Source: Candidatus Microgenomates bacterium
Lineage (GTDB): Bacteria > Patescibacteriota > Microgenomatia > UBA12405 > UBA6130
DNA: 5,969 nucleotides
NCBI GenBank assembly: GCA_015485895.1
Contig: WFSR01000034.1
Coordinates: 1 to 5,969 of the forward strand
Reading direction: 5' to 3'
Part shown: positions 1-5,797 of the stretch, one piece after another
Numbering within the stretch: position 1 is the stretch's first letter
Layout: each line of letters begins with the position of its first letter
Made by a program: the position numbers and the translations under genes
The notes under the pieces: model-generated
The model's database searches: none
What the model saw: only the letters and a program-made list of their open reading frames with translations
What the model was told of the DNA's origin: nothing

Positions 1-30
1 ACGGTTGTCGCAGGGGGCTTTAGTATTTTT

Positions 31-58
31 ATTTTACCACTCCCCCACCGCTTGTCAA
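31..58 (-). promoter_or_regulatory. sigma70 promoter firing leftward
   Basis: On the minus strand a perfect -35 box TTGACA (58-53) is followed by a 16-bp spacer and a -10 box TAAAAT (36-31), which is 5/6 to consensus. A TG dinucleotide one base upstream of the -10 makes it an extended -10. Transcription would start near 23-25 and leave the window, so it should serve a gene beyond the left edge. No start codon for that gene is visible in 1-24. The assignment rests on sequence match alone. Confidence 0.6.
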
Positions 59-85
59 TAGCCATCACCTAGACCACCCTAGAAC

Positions 86-114
86 TTGACATTATAAGAT
101 ATGAATGTTAGAAT
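86..114 (+). promoter_or_regulatory. strong sigma70 promoter of the surface-protein gene
   Basis: A perfect -35 TTGACA (86-91), an ideal 17-bp spacer and a -10 TAGAAT (109-114, 5/6 to consensus) are present. TG at 106-107 gives an extended -10. The predicted start is about 120-122, exactly where the first leader stem-loop begins (121). This promoter is divergent from the one at 31-58, with 27 bp between the two -35 boxes, so one regulator bound between them could control both. It is expected to drive the leader and the gene at 400-1209, and to stop at the terminator at 1218-1294. Confidence 0.75.
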
Positions 115-162
115 CGGGCAGTTGGAAGAAAACTGGAAGTTTGCTTTCAGCCCTTTCTTTCA

Positions 163-259
163 ACCTTGACAGTTTGTTTCGGGATTCCCCGGCCACCAGC
201 TGGCCGAAAGGAACCCCGAGACACTCGGCGGTACATCGCTACCGCGATGCACCTTGACA
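163..259 (+). repeat. two copies of ACCTTGACA in the leader
   Basis: The 9-mer ACCTTGACA occurs at 163-171 and 251-259, 88 nt apart. Each copy begins in the last bases of a stem-loop (H1 ending at 164, H3 ending at 253) and runs into the following single-stranded linker. The copies resemble a -35 box, but neither has a -10 box at a proper distance. They could be repeated protein-binding or tertiary-contact elements of the RNA. Chance cannot be excluded for so short a repeat. Confidence 0.4.
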
Positions 260-308
260 ACCTCGACAGGCAAAAATAGGGGCAGCACCTCCTGAGACGG
301 TCCGTTCA

Positions 309-357
309 ACCCCTAGATCGAGAGAATCAGTAGAACTGGTTTTTTGGGTCTAGGGGT
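309..357 (+). promoter_or_regulatory. leader stem-loop with internal hairpin and T6 tract
   Basis: ACCCCTAGATC (309-319) pairs with GGTCTAGGGGT (347-357) over 11 bp with one G-U. Inside the loop a smaller hairpin, CAGT-AGA-ACTG (328-338), can be lengthened by A-T and G-U pairs and runs straight into six T residues (340-345). That is terminator-like geometry, though the stem is short and poor in GC. The outer stem also buries AGGGG (352-356), which would otherwise act as an SD for the in-frame ATG at 364. It may be an attenuator, a translational switch part, or simply a scaffold stem. Confidence 0.45.
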
Positions 358-386
358 AAGTGAATGGATCAATTCTTAATATGCAC

Positions 387-394
387 AGGAGGTG
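387..394 (+). promoter_or_regulatory. strong SD AGGAGGTG with its anti-SD at 286-293
   Basis: AGGAGGTG lies 5 nt before ATG 400 and is nearly the full complement of the 16S rRNA tail, so it fixes the start at 400. It is perfectly complementary to CACCTCCT at 286-293. The pairing extends to a 12-bp helix, CAGCACCTCCTG (283-294) with CAGGAGGTGTTG (386-397), containing a single G-U. If formed, this helix would block ribosome entry. Confidence 0.85.
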
Positions 395-399
395 TTGAA

Positions 400-1209
400 A
401 TGAAGAAGATTTGGTTTGTTTTGATGATTGTGTTGGTTGCGGTAATGGCGATGGTTGGCGTTGTTTCGGCGCAGAGTTGTGAAGGCCAGTGCTGGCAGTT
501 TAATCCCAGTTCCCAGTCTATGACCTGGGTTGGTCCGATCGATGGTGTTGAGGACATCTTCCAGGGTGACCCGGTATCACTCCATCGAGCGCGAAGTGGA
601 TGGGTCGTGAAATGGGAAACGTCTGTTCCTGGGAGCATCGAGGTTTGCTTGGGAGTTATCAAACTCGACGGTAAGGAAATTTTCAACCAGAGCAATTGTT
701 CTGGAAAAGAAATTTCCGTGGGTGCCGGAAAGTTTGAATACTTTATTCCCTCAAGCATGAGAACTGAAATCGATTCCCAAGGAACGCGGTTCGCACCGAC
801 CGGCGGATTTCGCTGGAAACCCCAATCGGGGTGTGGGTACTTGGCTGCTTCTCAGCCAACGACCGAACCAACAGCGGCTCAGCAGCCGACACCCACGCGA
901 GTGCCGACAGCCACGCCTACGTCAACGCAAGAAGCAGTTGCAGCCGCTCCCGCGACGACACCGACGCCTACGAATGAACAGGCAACCTCTTCCACCCCAG
1001 GATTTTCCTGGTGGTGGGCGGTAATTCCGCTAGCGCTCTTAGCACTACTCGGCGGGGTCATTTGGCTCTTTCTTCGTCGCCGGCGCAGCTCGGAAGCTTC
1101 GGAGGAAACTCCAGCAGAAGAACCAGAGAGCTCGCCTGCCGACCTGGAGCCAGAGCCCGAACCCGAAACGCCTGAGGAATCCGAAGCCGGAGAGGAAAGC
1201 GACGATTAG
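400..1209 (+). CDS. secreted, membrane-anchored surface protein with Thr/Pro linker
   Basis: This 269-aa protein is predicted to be exported and held in the membrane by its C-terminus. Residues 1-24 form a signal peptide (MKK, hydrophobic core, cleavage after VSA before Q25). Residues 25-150 form an ectodomain with five Cys (27, 31, 83, 100, 145) and a beta-rich look that matches no family I recognise. Residues 152-200 are a Thr/Pro/Ala linker typical of cell-surface proteins. A single membrane helix (about 203-225) is followed by RRRR (226-229), the usual cytoplasmic-side stop. The last 40 residues are Glu/Pro/Ser-rich and strongly acidic. I chose ATG 400 over the in-frame ATG 364 because it has an ideal SD and begins the signal peptide; the earlier start would add 12 polar residues. 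The gene has its own promoter and terminator, so it is monocistronic. It is visibly richer in GC than the genes downstream. The function is unknown; it could be an adhesin, receptor or binding protein. Confidence 0.85.
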   Translation: MKKIWFVLMIVLVAVMAMVGVVSAQSCEGQCWQFNPSSQSMTWVGPIDGVEDIFQGDPVSLHRARSGWVVKWETSVPGSIEVCLGVIKLDGKEIFNQSNCSGKEISVGAGKFEYFIPSSMRTEIDSQGTRFAPTGGFRWKPQSGCGYLAASQPTTEPTAAQQPTPTRVPTATPTSTQEAVAAAPATTPTPTNEQATSSTPGFSWWWAVIPLALLALLGGVIWLFLRRRRSSEASEETPAEEPESSPADLEPEPEPETPEESEAGEESDD

Positions 1210-1217
1210 CCTGTCGA

Positions 1218-1294
1218 GGTGGCTTTGCTTTTTCTGGAGAGACCATTTGGTCTCACGCCCCTAGTCCAGAAACAAGCAAAGCCATCTTTCTTTT
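1218..1294 (+). terminator. large nested-hairpin intrinsic terminator
   Basis: Nine bases after the stop codon, 1218-1230 pairs with 1274-1286 (13 bp, one G-U). Stacked inside is TTCTGGA/TCCAGAA (1232-1238/1265-1271), and within that a perfect hairpin GAGACC-ATTT-GGTCTC (1239-1254). The stem is followed by TTTCTTTT (1287-1294). Such a long stem is more than termination needs and may also stabilise the mRNA 3' end. The internal strand 1255-1264 stays unpaired and carries CCCCTAG (1258-1264). Confidence 0.85.
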
Positions 1295-1329
1295 GCCAAG
1301 CAAGCCTGGTTGGCAGGAGAAAGAAAAAG

Positions 1330-1364
1330 GTTAAAAGTTTAAAGTGTAAAGTTAAAAGTTATGA
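1330..1364 (+). repeat. five imperfect tandem heptamers of GTTAAAA type
   Basis: Five contiguous 7-bp units read GTTAAAA (1330), GTTTAAA (1337), GTGTAAA (1344), GTTAAAA (1351) and GTTATGA (1358). The array fills the space just upstream of the small gene, and its last unit supplies the gene's ATG (1361-1363). Units 1 and 4 are identical. This resembles the short tandemly repeated heptamers known from cyanobacteria in arrangement, not in sequence. It could arise by slippage and could provide an A/T-rich ribosome-entry or promoter-like region. Confidence 0.7.
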
Positions 1365-1585
1365 GAAGAGAGAAAGTTCCCTTACAACAATACGATGAGG
1401 CTCAGGTGAAGGCAGTTCGGCTAGTAGCCGAAAGATTGGGGGAAGATTGCCCTGATGACTTAGCTGAGCTATTGAGTAGGGCTAAAACCCTCCGACAGGC
1501 CAGAGCTTTTTTTAATGACTATTTGGCTGACAGGGTAAATGAGCTCCCTCCCGAACCAGAAATTGATACAGAATCACGCCTCTAA
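1361..1585 (+). CDS. small helical hypothetical protein (74 aa)
   Basis: I do not recognise this protein. It has 74 residues, no signal peptide and no membrane segment. Residues about 12-58 look like two or three amphipathic helices (for example DEAQVKAVRLVAERLG and LAELLSRAKTLRQARAFF). The C-terminal tail is rich in Pro and Glu, and one Cys is present at position 30. Amino-acid composition is that of a real soluble protein, and there is no competing frame. ATG 1361 is the only reasonable start, since an in-frame TAA sits at 1340-1342, but no SD precedes it: the upstream bases are the heptamer array. A weak promoter (TTGGCA at 1310, TAAAAG at 1332) is possible. The stop lies 16 bp before the GT2 gene, so the two are probably co-transcribed. 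Confidence 0.6.
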   Translation: MRREKVPLQQYDEAQVKAVRLVAERLGEDCPDDLAELLSRAKTLRQARAFFNDYLADRVNELPPEPEIDTESRL

Positions 1586-1601
1586 ATTAACAAAGTTAAC
1601 C

Positions 1602-2477
1602 ATGAAAAATAAATTTCTCAACCAGCCGTTAATCTCCATCATCATGCCCGTCAAGGACGGGGAGAAATATCTTGGGGCGGCGATTGAGAGTATTCTGGCC
1701 CAAACTTGGTCCAATTGGGAATTAATTGTCGTCAACGACGGTTCCACCGACAAAACCGGCGAGATTCTAGCTCAATATGCCCGCAAAGACAAAAGAATCA
1801 AGGTTATTACCAACAGAAAAAATCTTGGAGTGGCGGCTTCTTTGAATAAGGCCTTGAAGGCAGCTTGCGGCCAATACATTGCCCGGATGGATGCTGATGA
1901 CATTAGCTTGCCGGAAAGATTAGAAAAGCAAGTTAAGTTTTTAGAAAAAAATCCGGCAATAGTAGCCGTTGGCTGTCAAGTGGAGGTGATTGATGAAGAA
2001 GATAATTTAGTGGGTAAAAAGGAGTTTCCCACTGATCCTAAGAGTTGCTATCACTACCTGATGCTGACCGTGCCTATCCAGCACCCCAGCTTGATGGCCA
2101 GAAGTGCGGCCATTAAAAAATACGGCTATGATGAGCGGCTTTGGACAGCCGAAGATTGGGACTTGTATTTTAAGCTTCTGCAAGAAGGGCAATTAAGCAA
2201 TTTAAAGGAAACCCTTTATCTTTACCGCCAGGTATTTGGCTCCAATGGTTTCCATAAAATTCGAAAGGCTTTCGGGCTAGTTTTGAAAACCAGAATCAAA
2301 GGCATTCTTAAATATGGCTATCGCCCCAACTTCTGGGGAATTCTAGCCACCCTAGTCCAAGCAATTCTAATTTTCGGCCTGCCCCAAAAAGCCAGCTTTA
2401 CCCTCTTCAATGCCTGGCGGGTGAAGCCTTACGCTGCTTTCGCCAAAGCCAGAAAATTCCTCCTCCAACCAGCATAA
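1602..2477 (+). CDS. GT2-family glycosyltransferase (GT-A fold)
   Basis: This 291-aa protein should transfer a sugar from a nucleotide-sugar donor on the cytoplasmic side of the membrane, for a surface polysaccharide or glycan lipid. The fold starts at residue 10 with LISIIMPVKDGEKYL. NDGSTD (45-50) contacts the nucleotide, DADD (97-100) is the metal-binding DxD-type motif, and TAEDWDLYFKLL (182-192) carries the acidic catalytic-base region, ED at 184-185. All key motifs are intact and the length is typical. A hydrophobic stretch at 244-260 may be a membrane-associated helix. I chose ATG 1602 because family proteins begin just before the first beta strand. The in-frame ATG 1539 would overlap the previous gene and has AGGG only 3 nt upstream. 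ATG 1602 itself has no clear SD, suggesting coupling to the 74-aa gene. The acceptor and donor sugars cannot be told from sequence. Its 3' end overlaps the convergent GT-C gene. Confidence 0.9.
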   Translation: MKNKFLNQPLISIIMPVKDGEKYLGAAIESILAQTWSNWELIVVNDGSTDKTGEILAQYARKDKRIKVITNRKNLGVAASLNKALKAACGQYIARMDADDISLPERLEKQVKFLEKNPAIVAVGCQVEVIDEEDNLVGKKEFPTDPKSCYHYLMLTVPIQHPSLMARSAAIKKYGYDERLWTAEDWDLYFKLLQEGQLSNLKETLYLYRQVFGSNGFHKIRKAFGLVLKTRIKGILKYGYRPNFWGILATLVQAILIFGLPQKASFTLFNAWRVKPYAAFAKARKFLLQPA

Positions 2478-5400
2478 AATCCAACCCCAAGCCAATCCAG
2501 CTAAGCCAATTGGGCCAGAAGCTAAATTTCACCGGAGAGTTTTCTTTAATTATCGCCCCTTGCTCCCATCCGTTCAAACGCACCTCCTCTCCCCTGCTTA
2601 CTCGCCAATACTGGTGAAACGCCTGGTTGTTGCCCCTAATTGCCAGGCTGCCCTTTTGCTGGAGAGGCTCAAGCTTTAACTCCAGCCAAGCTGGTGGCAG
2701 CGGTTGGAAAAAGAGATAATCTACCAAATTAACACTTGGTCTTTTTCCTTGAGAATAAAGATAGGCTTCCAAAATGTAGTTGTGCAGTTCCTTGGGGGTA
2801 ATAAAGAAGTCTAAAAGTTGTCCCTTGTCCCCCTCGGCCATCCTTTCTTGCCAAATTTGGTACTCTTGCTTACTGTCGCGGAAATGAAAATCCAGAGGGA
2901 TACCGGAAAGATTATCGGCACCAGCCGCAAAAAGCATTAACTTATTGGACTGATGCAGGGGGAAAAATTTAAAGTAAAAACCAGCCGGGCCCGAGAGAGC
3001 CTCCACCGAAACTCGCCCTTTTCTCATTTTTACTCCGCCTGAACTAAAAATTTCCGGGATACCGGCCAAACATTGCTCCCGCTGCCACCAATAGCTATCA
3101 GCAGAAGCAAGGCGGGGAATAACTACCTTAATTTCATCTTTAGGCTCCAAGTTCACCTCGCCAAAAAAAGGCGGCGGGGTTATCCCTAATTGGCTGTTGG
3201 TAGCTTTTATATTTCTGCCAACTTGGTAAAGCCGCACCTCTTTAACTTCAAATTGGGGGTCATTTTCTGGCCGCCAAAAAACTAACTCGTCCGGAGCCCG
3301 CACTACAAAAGGAATTAGAATCGTCACCCGCGGCGCTTTGGGAGTAGCCCAAAAAGAAACATTTTTATTAAGGCAGCGGTGGCGGTCTTTTGACTCCAGG
3401 CAAAAATTATACCAACCCGGTTTTTTCGCCTTTAATTGCAAATCAAACTCAACAATAGAGTCTTTCTTGATTTTAATCCGACTAGGAGAAGCGATTCTTT
3501 TGGGCTTATTCTGCCAAAGTGTAATTGAAGAAGATTTCTTTACGGGGTCCAGAAAGACGATTGTATCACTTTGTTCTAAGGGCCAAACTGACCCGTTCAG
3601 GCTAATAAATTTTAGCCCCCGAGGCAAGGCAAAAGAGAGAAAAGGCTTCATCCCTGGCACCACTCTTTTCCCATTAACCAAAACTTGGGGCAAAGCAGGC
3701 GAGAGGTAAACTCTGCCGCCATTCAGCCTAGCTTCCGTCGGCAATTTACCCATTAGATCGGGAGGAAAAACCAGAGAAAAATTGCCCCCCGGCCCTTGAT
3801 AGAAATGAGAATACTCTAAACCATGGGAAGTTAAGGCAATGCCTTGAGGCTCAAGGAATAGAGGGAAAATGGCGCCTGGCCGAGAAAGCGAAGAAACCAT
3901 TGATGCTCCAGAAGGAGCAAGAATCTCCTTCTTTTGCCACCAACGCCAGCAATGCCCCTGATAAGCAAACCTTGTTTCCCCCTTGGGCAACCGGTAAGTT
4001 AGGCGATAAAGGGAGAGGAAACTATCCTGCCAAATTTTTTTCAACCAGGGGTTATTTTCTACCACTTGGCGATGAACCTGCCAATTGTAACGATAGCCGT
4101 TCCCTTTGCCAGTTGCACTTTTGTCTGCCAAAACCAAGTCTATTTTTGCCAGGGCTAAGGCACGGGCAAAAAACTCGGGATTTTCTGAGTAATAAGCATT
4201 AACTATATTAAAAAAAACGTCTTCATTCTCTGGCGACCCAGTAATGAGTGCTTTTTCTATCAGAGGATTAGGCAAGAAATAGTTTAGAAAAACTGAGCCA
4301 TAAAAACCCCAACGATAATGGCGGAAATAAAGCATATTCGATTCGGGCGCTACATAAAGGCGTTTTTGAGTTAGACCCTCTTCGGCCAAAAATTGACGCA
4401 ATGCAAAATATGGCCGGGGGATCTTGACAAATTCGCGCCGATTAACTAATTCACCCTTAAAAAAGGGAAAAACAAAGGCTAATTGAAGTCCTCCGATAAC
4501 AAAAATTAACAAGTACTTTAGCCGTTGCCACTTTGCTTTCTCTAACGAAAGCCCTACCCCTAAAGCAGCCAAAAAGGGTAAGGAAAGGGCCAAAAGAGGC
4601 CAAAATTTGGAGCTCCCCCAGCGGAAAACCTGGCGAAAAAGGGGTACATTTGCCTGAAAGAAATAATAGAAACTTCCCAGAGGCTCGTTGCTGCCTTTAA
4701 TGAAAAAACCGCCGGCAAGAAAGAGAAAAAACAAAAATAAGCCTTGCCAGCGCTTTTTGATTAGAAGACAGAAGGATCCCAAAAGAGCAAAAAATAAAGG
4801 CAAATAAGAAATGAGAAGCAGCAATTTATTGGTTTGATAAACCAAGCCATAAGGAAAAACCAGGCTGCCGTTATCATTGCGACTATCAAGCCAGGAAGTG
4901 TAATAGCGAAAGACGTTTTTTATAGTGTTGTATTTCTCCTCAATAAGAATAGTGTTGGGGGTAATCATTCGGTTGATATAGGATTGTTGGAGCGACTTGG
5001 CATTGGAGGAAACATAAAAAACGAAAGGAAATAGCCAAAAAAATTGAAAGATAAAGAAAAAGAGAGCCACAAAGGAAAGCTTCTTCTTGTTCAGACCTAG
5101 CCAAGCTAGCCCCAAAAAGTAAAAGAGACTAACTCCAAGCGCGGCCAGGAATATCGTTGGAATAATAGCCGCAAGAGTAAGAGAAATCACAGAAAGAACG
5201 AAAATGCCAAAGTTTTTTAAGCTAGTTCGAAGGATAAAAACTAAGCTGCGCCAAAGGAAAAAAGGTAAAAATCCCCAAACAAAAACAAAAGGTTTTAGGG
5301 GTGAAAAAAAGAGAAAAATGGTTAGCATGTTAGTAAAATAAAAAAGGCCAGAAAAGAAAAAGGCACCCGGAAGTTTACCTCCTAGAATTTTTTCCAACAG

Positions 5401-5766
5401 CCACTCCCCCAAAGCAGCAGTGCTCCAAACACCCAGAAAAAAAACTAGCCAAATTGTGCCTTGAGAGATAAGCCAAAGTGGCATACCAAACTTATTGGCT
5501 AATAAAAAGAAAAAAGAGCGGAAAATGTCTACTTGTTCGGCGTCAGAGGGCACCCCGAGCCCCCGATAACTGCGCCAGGCAGGAGAAAACAGGTAACGCT
5601 TAAAACTCAGAAGAGGATTTTCCTCCGGCGAATAGTTATCGTTGCCTAAGATAAAATAACCGGGGCGAAAATTAAGGGCAATAATTGCAGTAAGAACAAA
5701 AAGGAGAGCAACCTTTTCCGGGTTATTACGAATCCAAGCTAATACTTTCCGGCAAATTTTTTTCAC
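2407..5766 (-). CDS. polytopic GT-C / AftD-like membrane glycosyltransferase
   Basis: This 1119-aa integral membrane protein most resembles GT-C enzymes of the AftD (alpha-1,3-arabinofuranosyltransferase) or YfhO-like kind, which use polyprenyl-phosphate sugars outside the membrane. The N-terminal part (1-435) has about 11 hydrophobic helices. The first (17-33) is followed by an external loop with GNDNYSPEENP (41-51), whose Asp43 fits the catalytic acidic residue of GT-C enzymes. FRQVFRWGSSKFWPLLAL (377-394) matches the Arg/Lys-containing segment before a late helix in AftD-like proteins. Residues about 435-1085 are a large, beta-rich extracytoplasmic region, possibly carbohydrate binding. 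One last helix (1087-1108) ends in the basic tail WRKQRK. The start is GTG (5766-5764) with AGG five bases upstream; the stop is TGA. With two converging glycosyltransferases here, a role in envelope glycan or protein glycosylation is likely. The substrate is unknown. The family call comes from motif memory, not a search. Confidence 0.75.
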   Translation of the reverse strand: MKKICRKVLAWIRNNPEKVALLFVLTAIIALNFRPGYFILGNDNYSPEENPLLSFKRYLFSPAWRSYRGLGVPSDAEQVDIFRSFFFLLANKFGMPLWLISQGTIWLVFFLGVWSTAALGEWLLEKILGGKLPGAFFFSGLFYFTNMLTIFLFFSPLKPFVFVWGFLPFFLWRSLVFILRTSLKNFGIFVLSVISLTLAAIIPTIFLAALGVSLFYFLGLAWLGLNKKKLSFVALFFFIFQFFWLFPFVFYVSSNAKSLQQSYINRMITPNTILIEEKYNTIKNVFRYYTSWLDSRNDNGSLVFPYGLVYQTNKLLLLISYLPLFFALLGSFCLLIKKRWQGLFLFFLFLAGGFFIKGSNEPLGSFYYFFQANVPLFRQVFRWGSSKFWPLLALSLPFLAALGVGLSLEKAKWQRLKYLLIFVIGGLQLAFVFPFFKGELVNRREFVKIPRPYFALRQFLAEEGLTQKRLYVAPESNMLYFRHYRWGFYGSVFLNYFLPNPLIEKALITGSPENEDVFFNIVNAYYSENPEFFARALALAKIDLVLADKSATGKGNGYRYNWQVHRQVVENNPWLKKIWQDSFLSLYRLTYRLPKGETRFAYQGHCWRWWQKKEILAPSGASMVSSLSRPGAIFPLFLEPQGIALTSHGLEYSHFYQGPGGNFSLVFPPDLMGKLPTEARLNGGRVYLSPALPQVLVNGKRVVPGMKPFLSFALPRGLKFISLNGSVWPLEQSDTIVFLDPVKKSSSITLWQNKPKRIASPSRIKIKKDSIVEFDLQLKAKKPGWYNFCLESKDRHRCLNKNVSFWATPKAPRVTILIPFVVRAPDELVFWRPENDPQFEVKEVRLYQVGRNIKATNSQLGITPPPFFGEVNLEPKDEIKVVIPRLASADSYWWQREQCLAGIPEIFSSGGVKMRKGRVSVEALSGPAGFYFKFFPLHQSNKLMLFAAGADNLSGIPLDFHFRDSKQEYQIWQERMAEGDKGQLLDFFITPKELHNYILEAYLYSQGKRPSVNLVDYLFFQPLPPAWLELKLEPLQQKGSLAIRGNNQAFHQYWRVSRGEEVRLNGWEQGAIIKENSPVKFSFWPNWLSWIGLGLDFMLVGGGIFWLWRKQRKASPARH

Positions 5767-5780
5767 CTTGACCTATTATA
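5767..5780 (-). promoter_or_regulatory. -10 box TATAAT and SD just before the GT-C start
   Basis: On the minus strand a perfect TATAAT (5780-5775) is followed by 8 bp and then GTG (5766). AGG (5773-5771) sits 5 nt before GTG and may be a short SD. If TATAAT is a real -10, transcription would begin within a base or two of GTG and give a nearly leaderless mRNA, which would remove the SD. No good -35 lies 16-18 bp upstream. The two readings therefore compete, and a promoter further upstream is possible. Confidence 0.35.
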
Positions 5781-5797
5781 TCAACCTCATTCCGTTT

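Larger units (their letters stand above)
121..399 (+). promoter_or_regulatory. long structured 5' leader, candidate cis-regulatory RNA
   Basis: About 280 nt separate the predicted transcription start from the start codon, and most can be folded by eye. H1: 121-131 pairs with 154-164 (11 bp, one G-U), enclosing 133-139/144-150 (7 bp, one G-U, loop TTTG). H2: 181-188/210-217 (8 positions, one A-C mismatch), capped by CGGCCA/TGGCCG (190-195/201-206, loop 196-200). H3: 230-239/244-253 (10 positions with one mismatch, 4-nt loop), with a small CCGAG/CTCGG hairpin (216-220/224-228) as an alternative to the base of H2. H4: 309-319/347-357 (11 bp, one G-U). A final helix of 283-294 with 386-397 hides the SD. 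I do not recognise a known riboswitch class. The call rests on complementarity only; ligand, protein or temperature control is unknown. Confidence 0.6.

Noticed and set aside
254..282. Second plus-strand promoter using TTGACA at 254-259
   Set aside because: At 16-18 bp downstream only TAGGGG-like sequence is found, which is a poor -10. The same holds for TTGACA at 166-171.
292..297. CTGAGA as part of a TPP riboswitch
   Set aside because: The other conserved TPP elements, such as the CCTGATCTGG-TAAT region and the closing GCGTAGGGA, are absent.
364..399. ATG 364 as the main start of the surface protein
   Set aside because: It would put 12 polar residues before the signal peptide, and ATG 400 has a far better SD. 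It is kept only as a regulatory possibility.
833..1061. Overlapping short open frames on both strands across the linker region of the surface protein
   Set aside because: They are low-complexity by-products of the Thr/Pro-coding repeats, with no SD and no plausible protein features.
1330..1364. CRISPR array
   Set aside because: The repeats are 7 bp and directly adjoining, with no spacers.
1539..1601. Upstream start of the GT2 enzyme at ATG 1539
   Set aside because: The extra 21 residues precede the usual N-terminus of the fold and overlap the 74-aa gene. The AGGG is too close (3 nt) to be a good SD.
2407..2409. Recoded TGA (glycine code of Gracilibacteria/SR1)
   Set aside because: No in-frame TGA occurs within any of the long genes, and TGA ends the GT-C gene only two codons before a TAA, so standard stop use is the simpler reading.
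3338..4202. Plus-strand open frames inside the GT-C gene (3338-3709, 3900-4202)
   Set aside because: They lie antisense to a long intact frame with clear membrane helices, and their translations look random.
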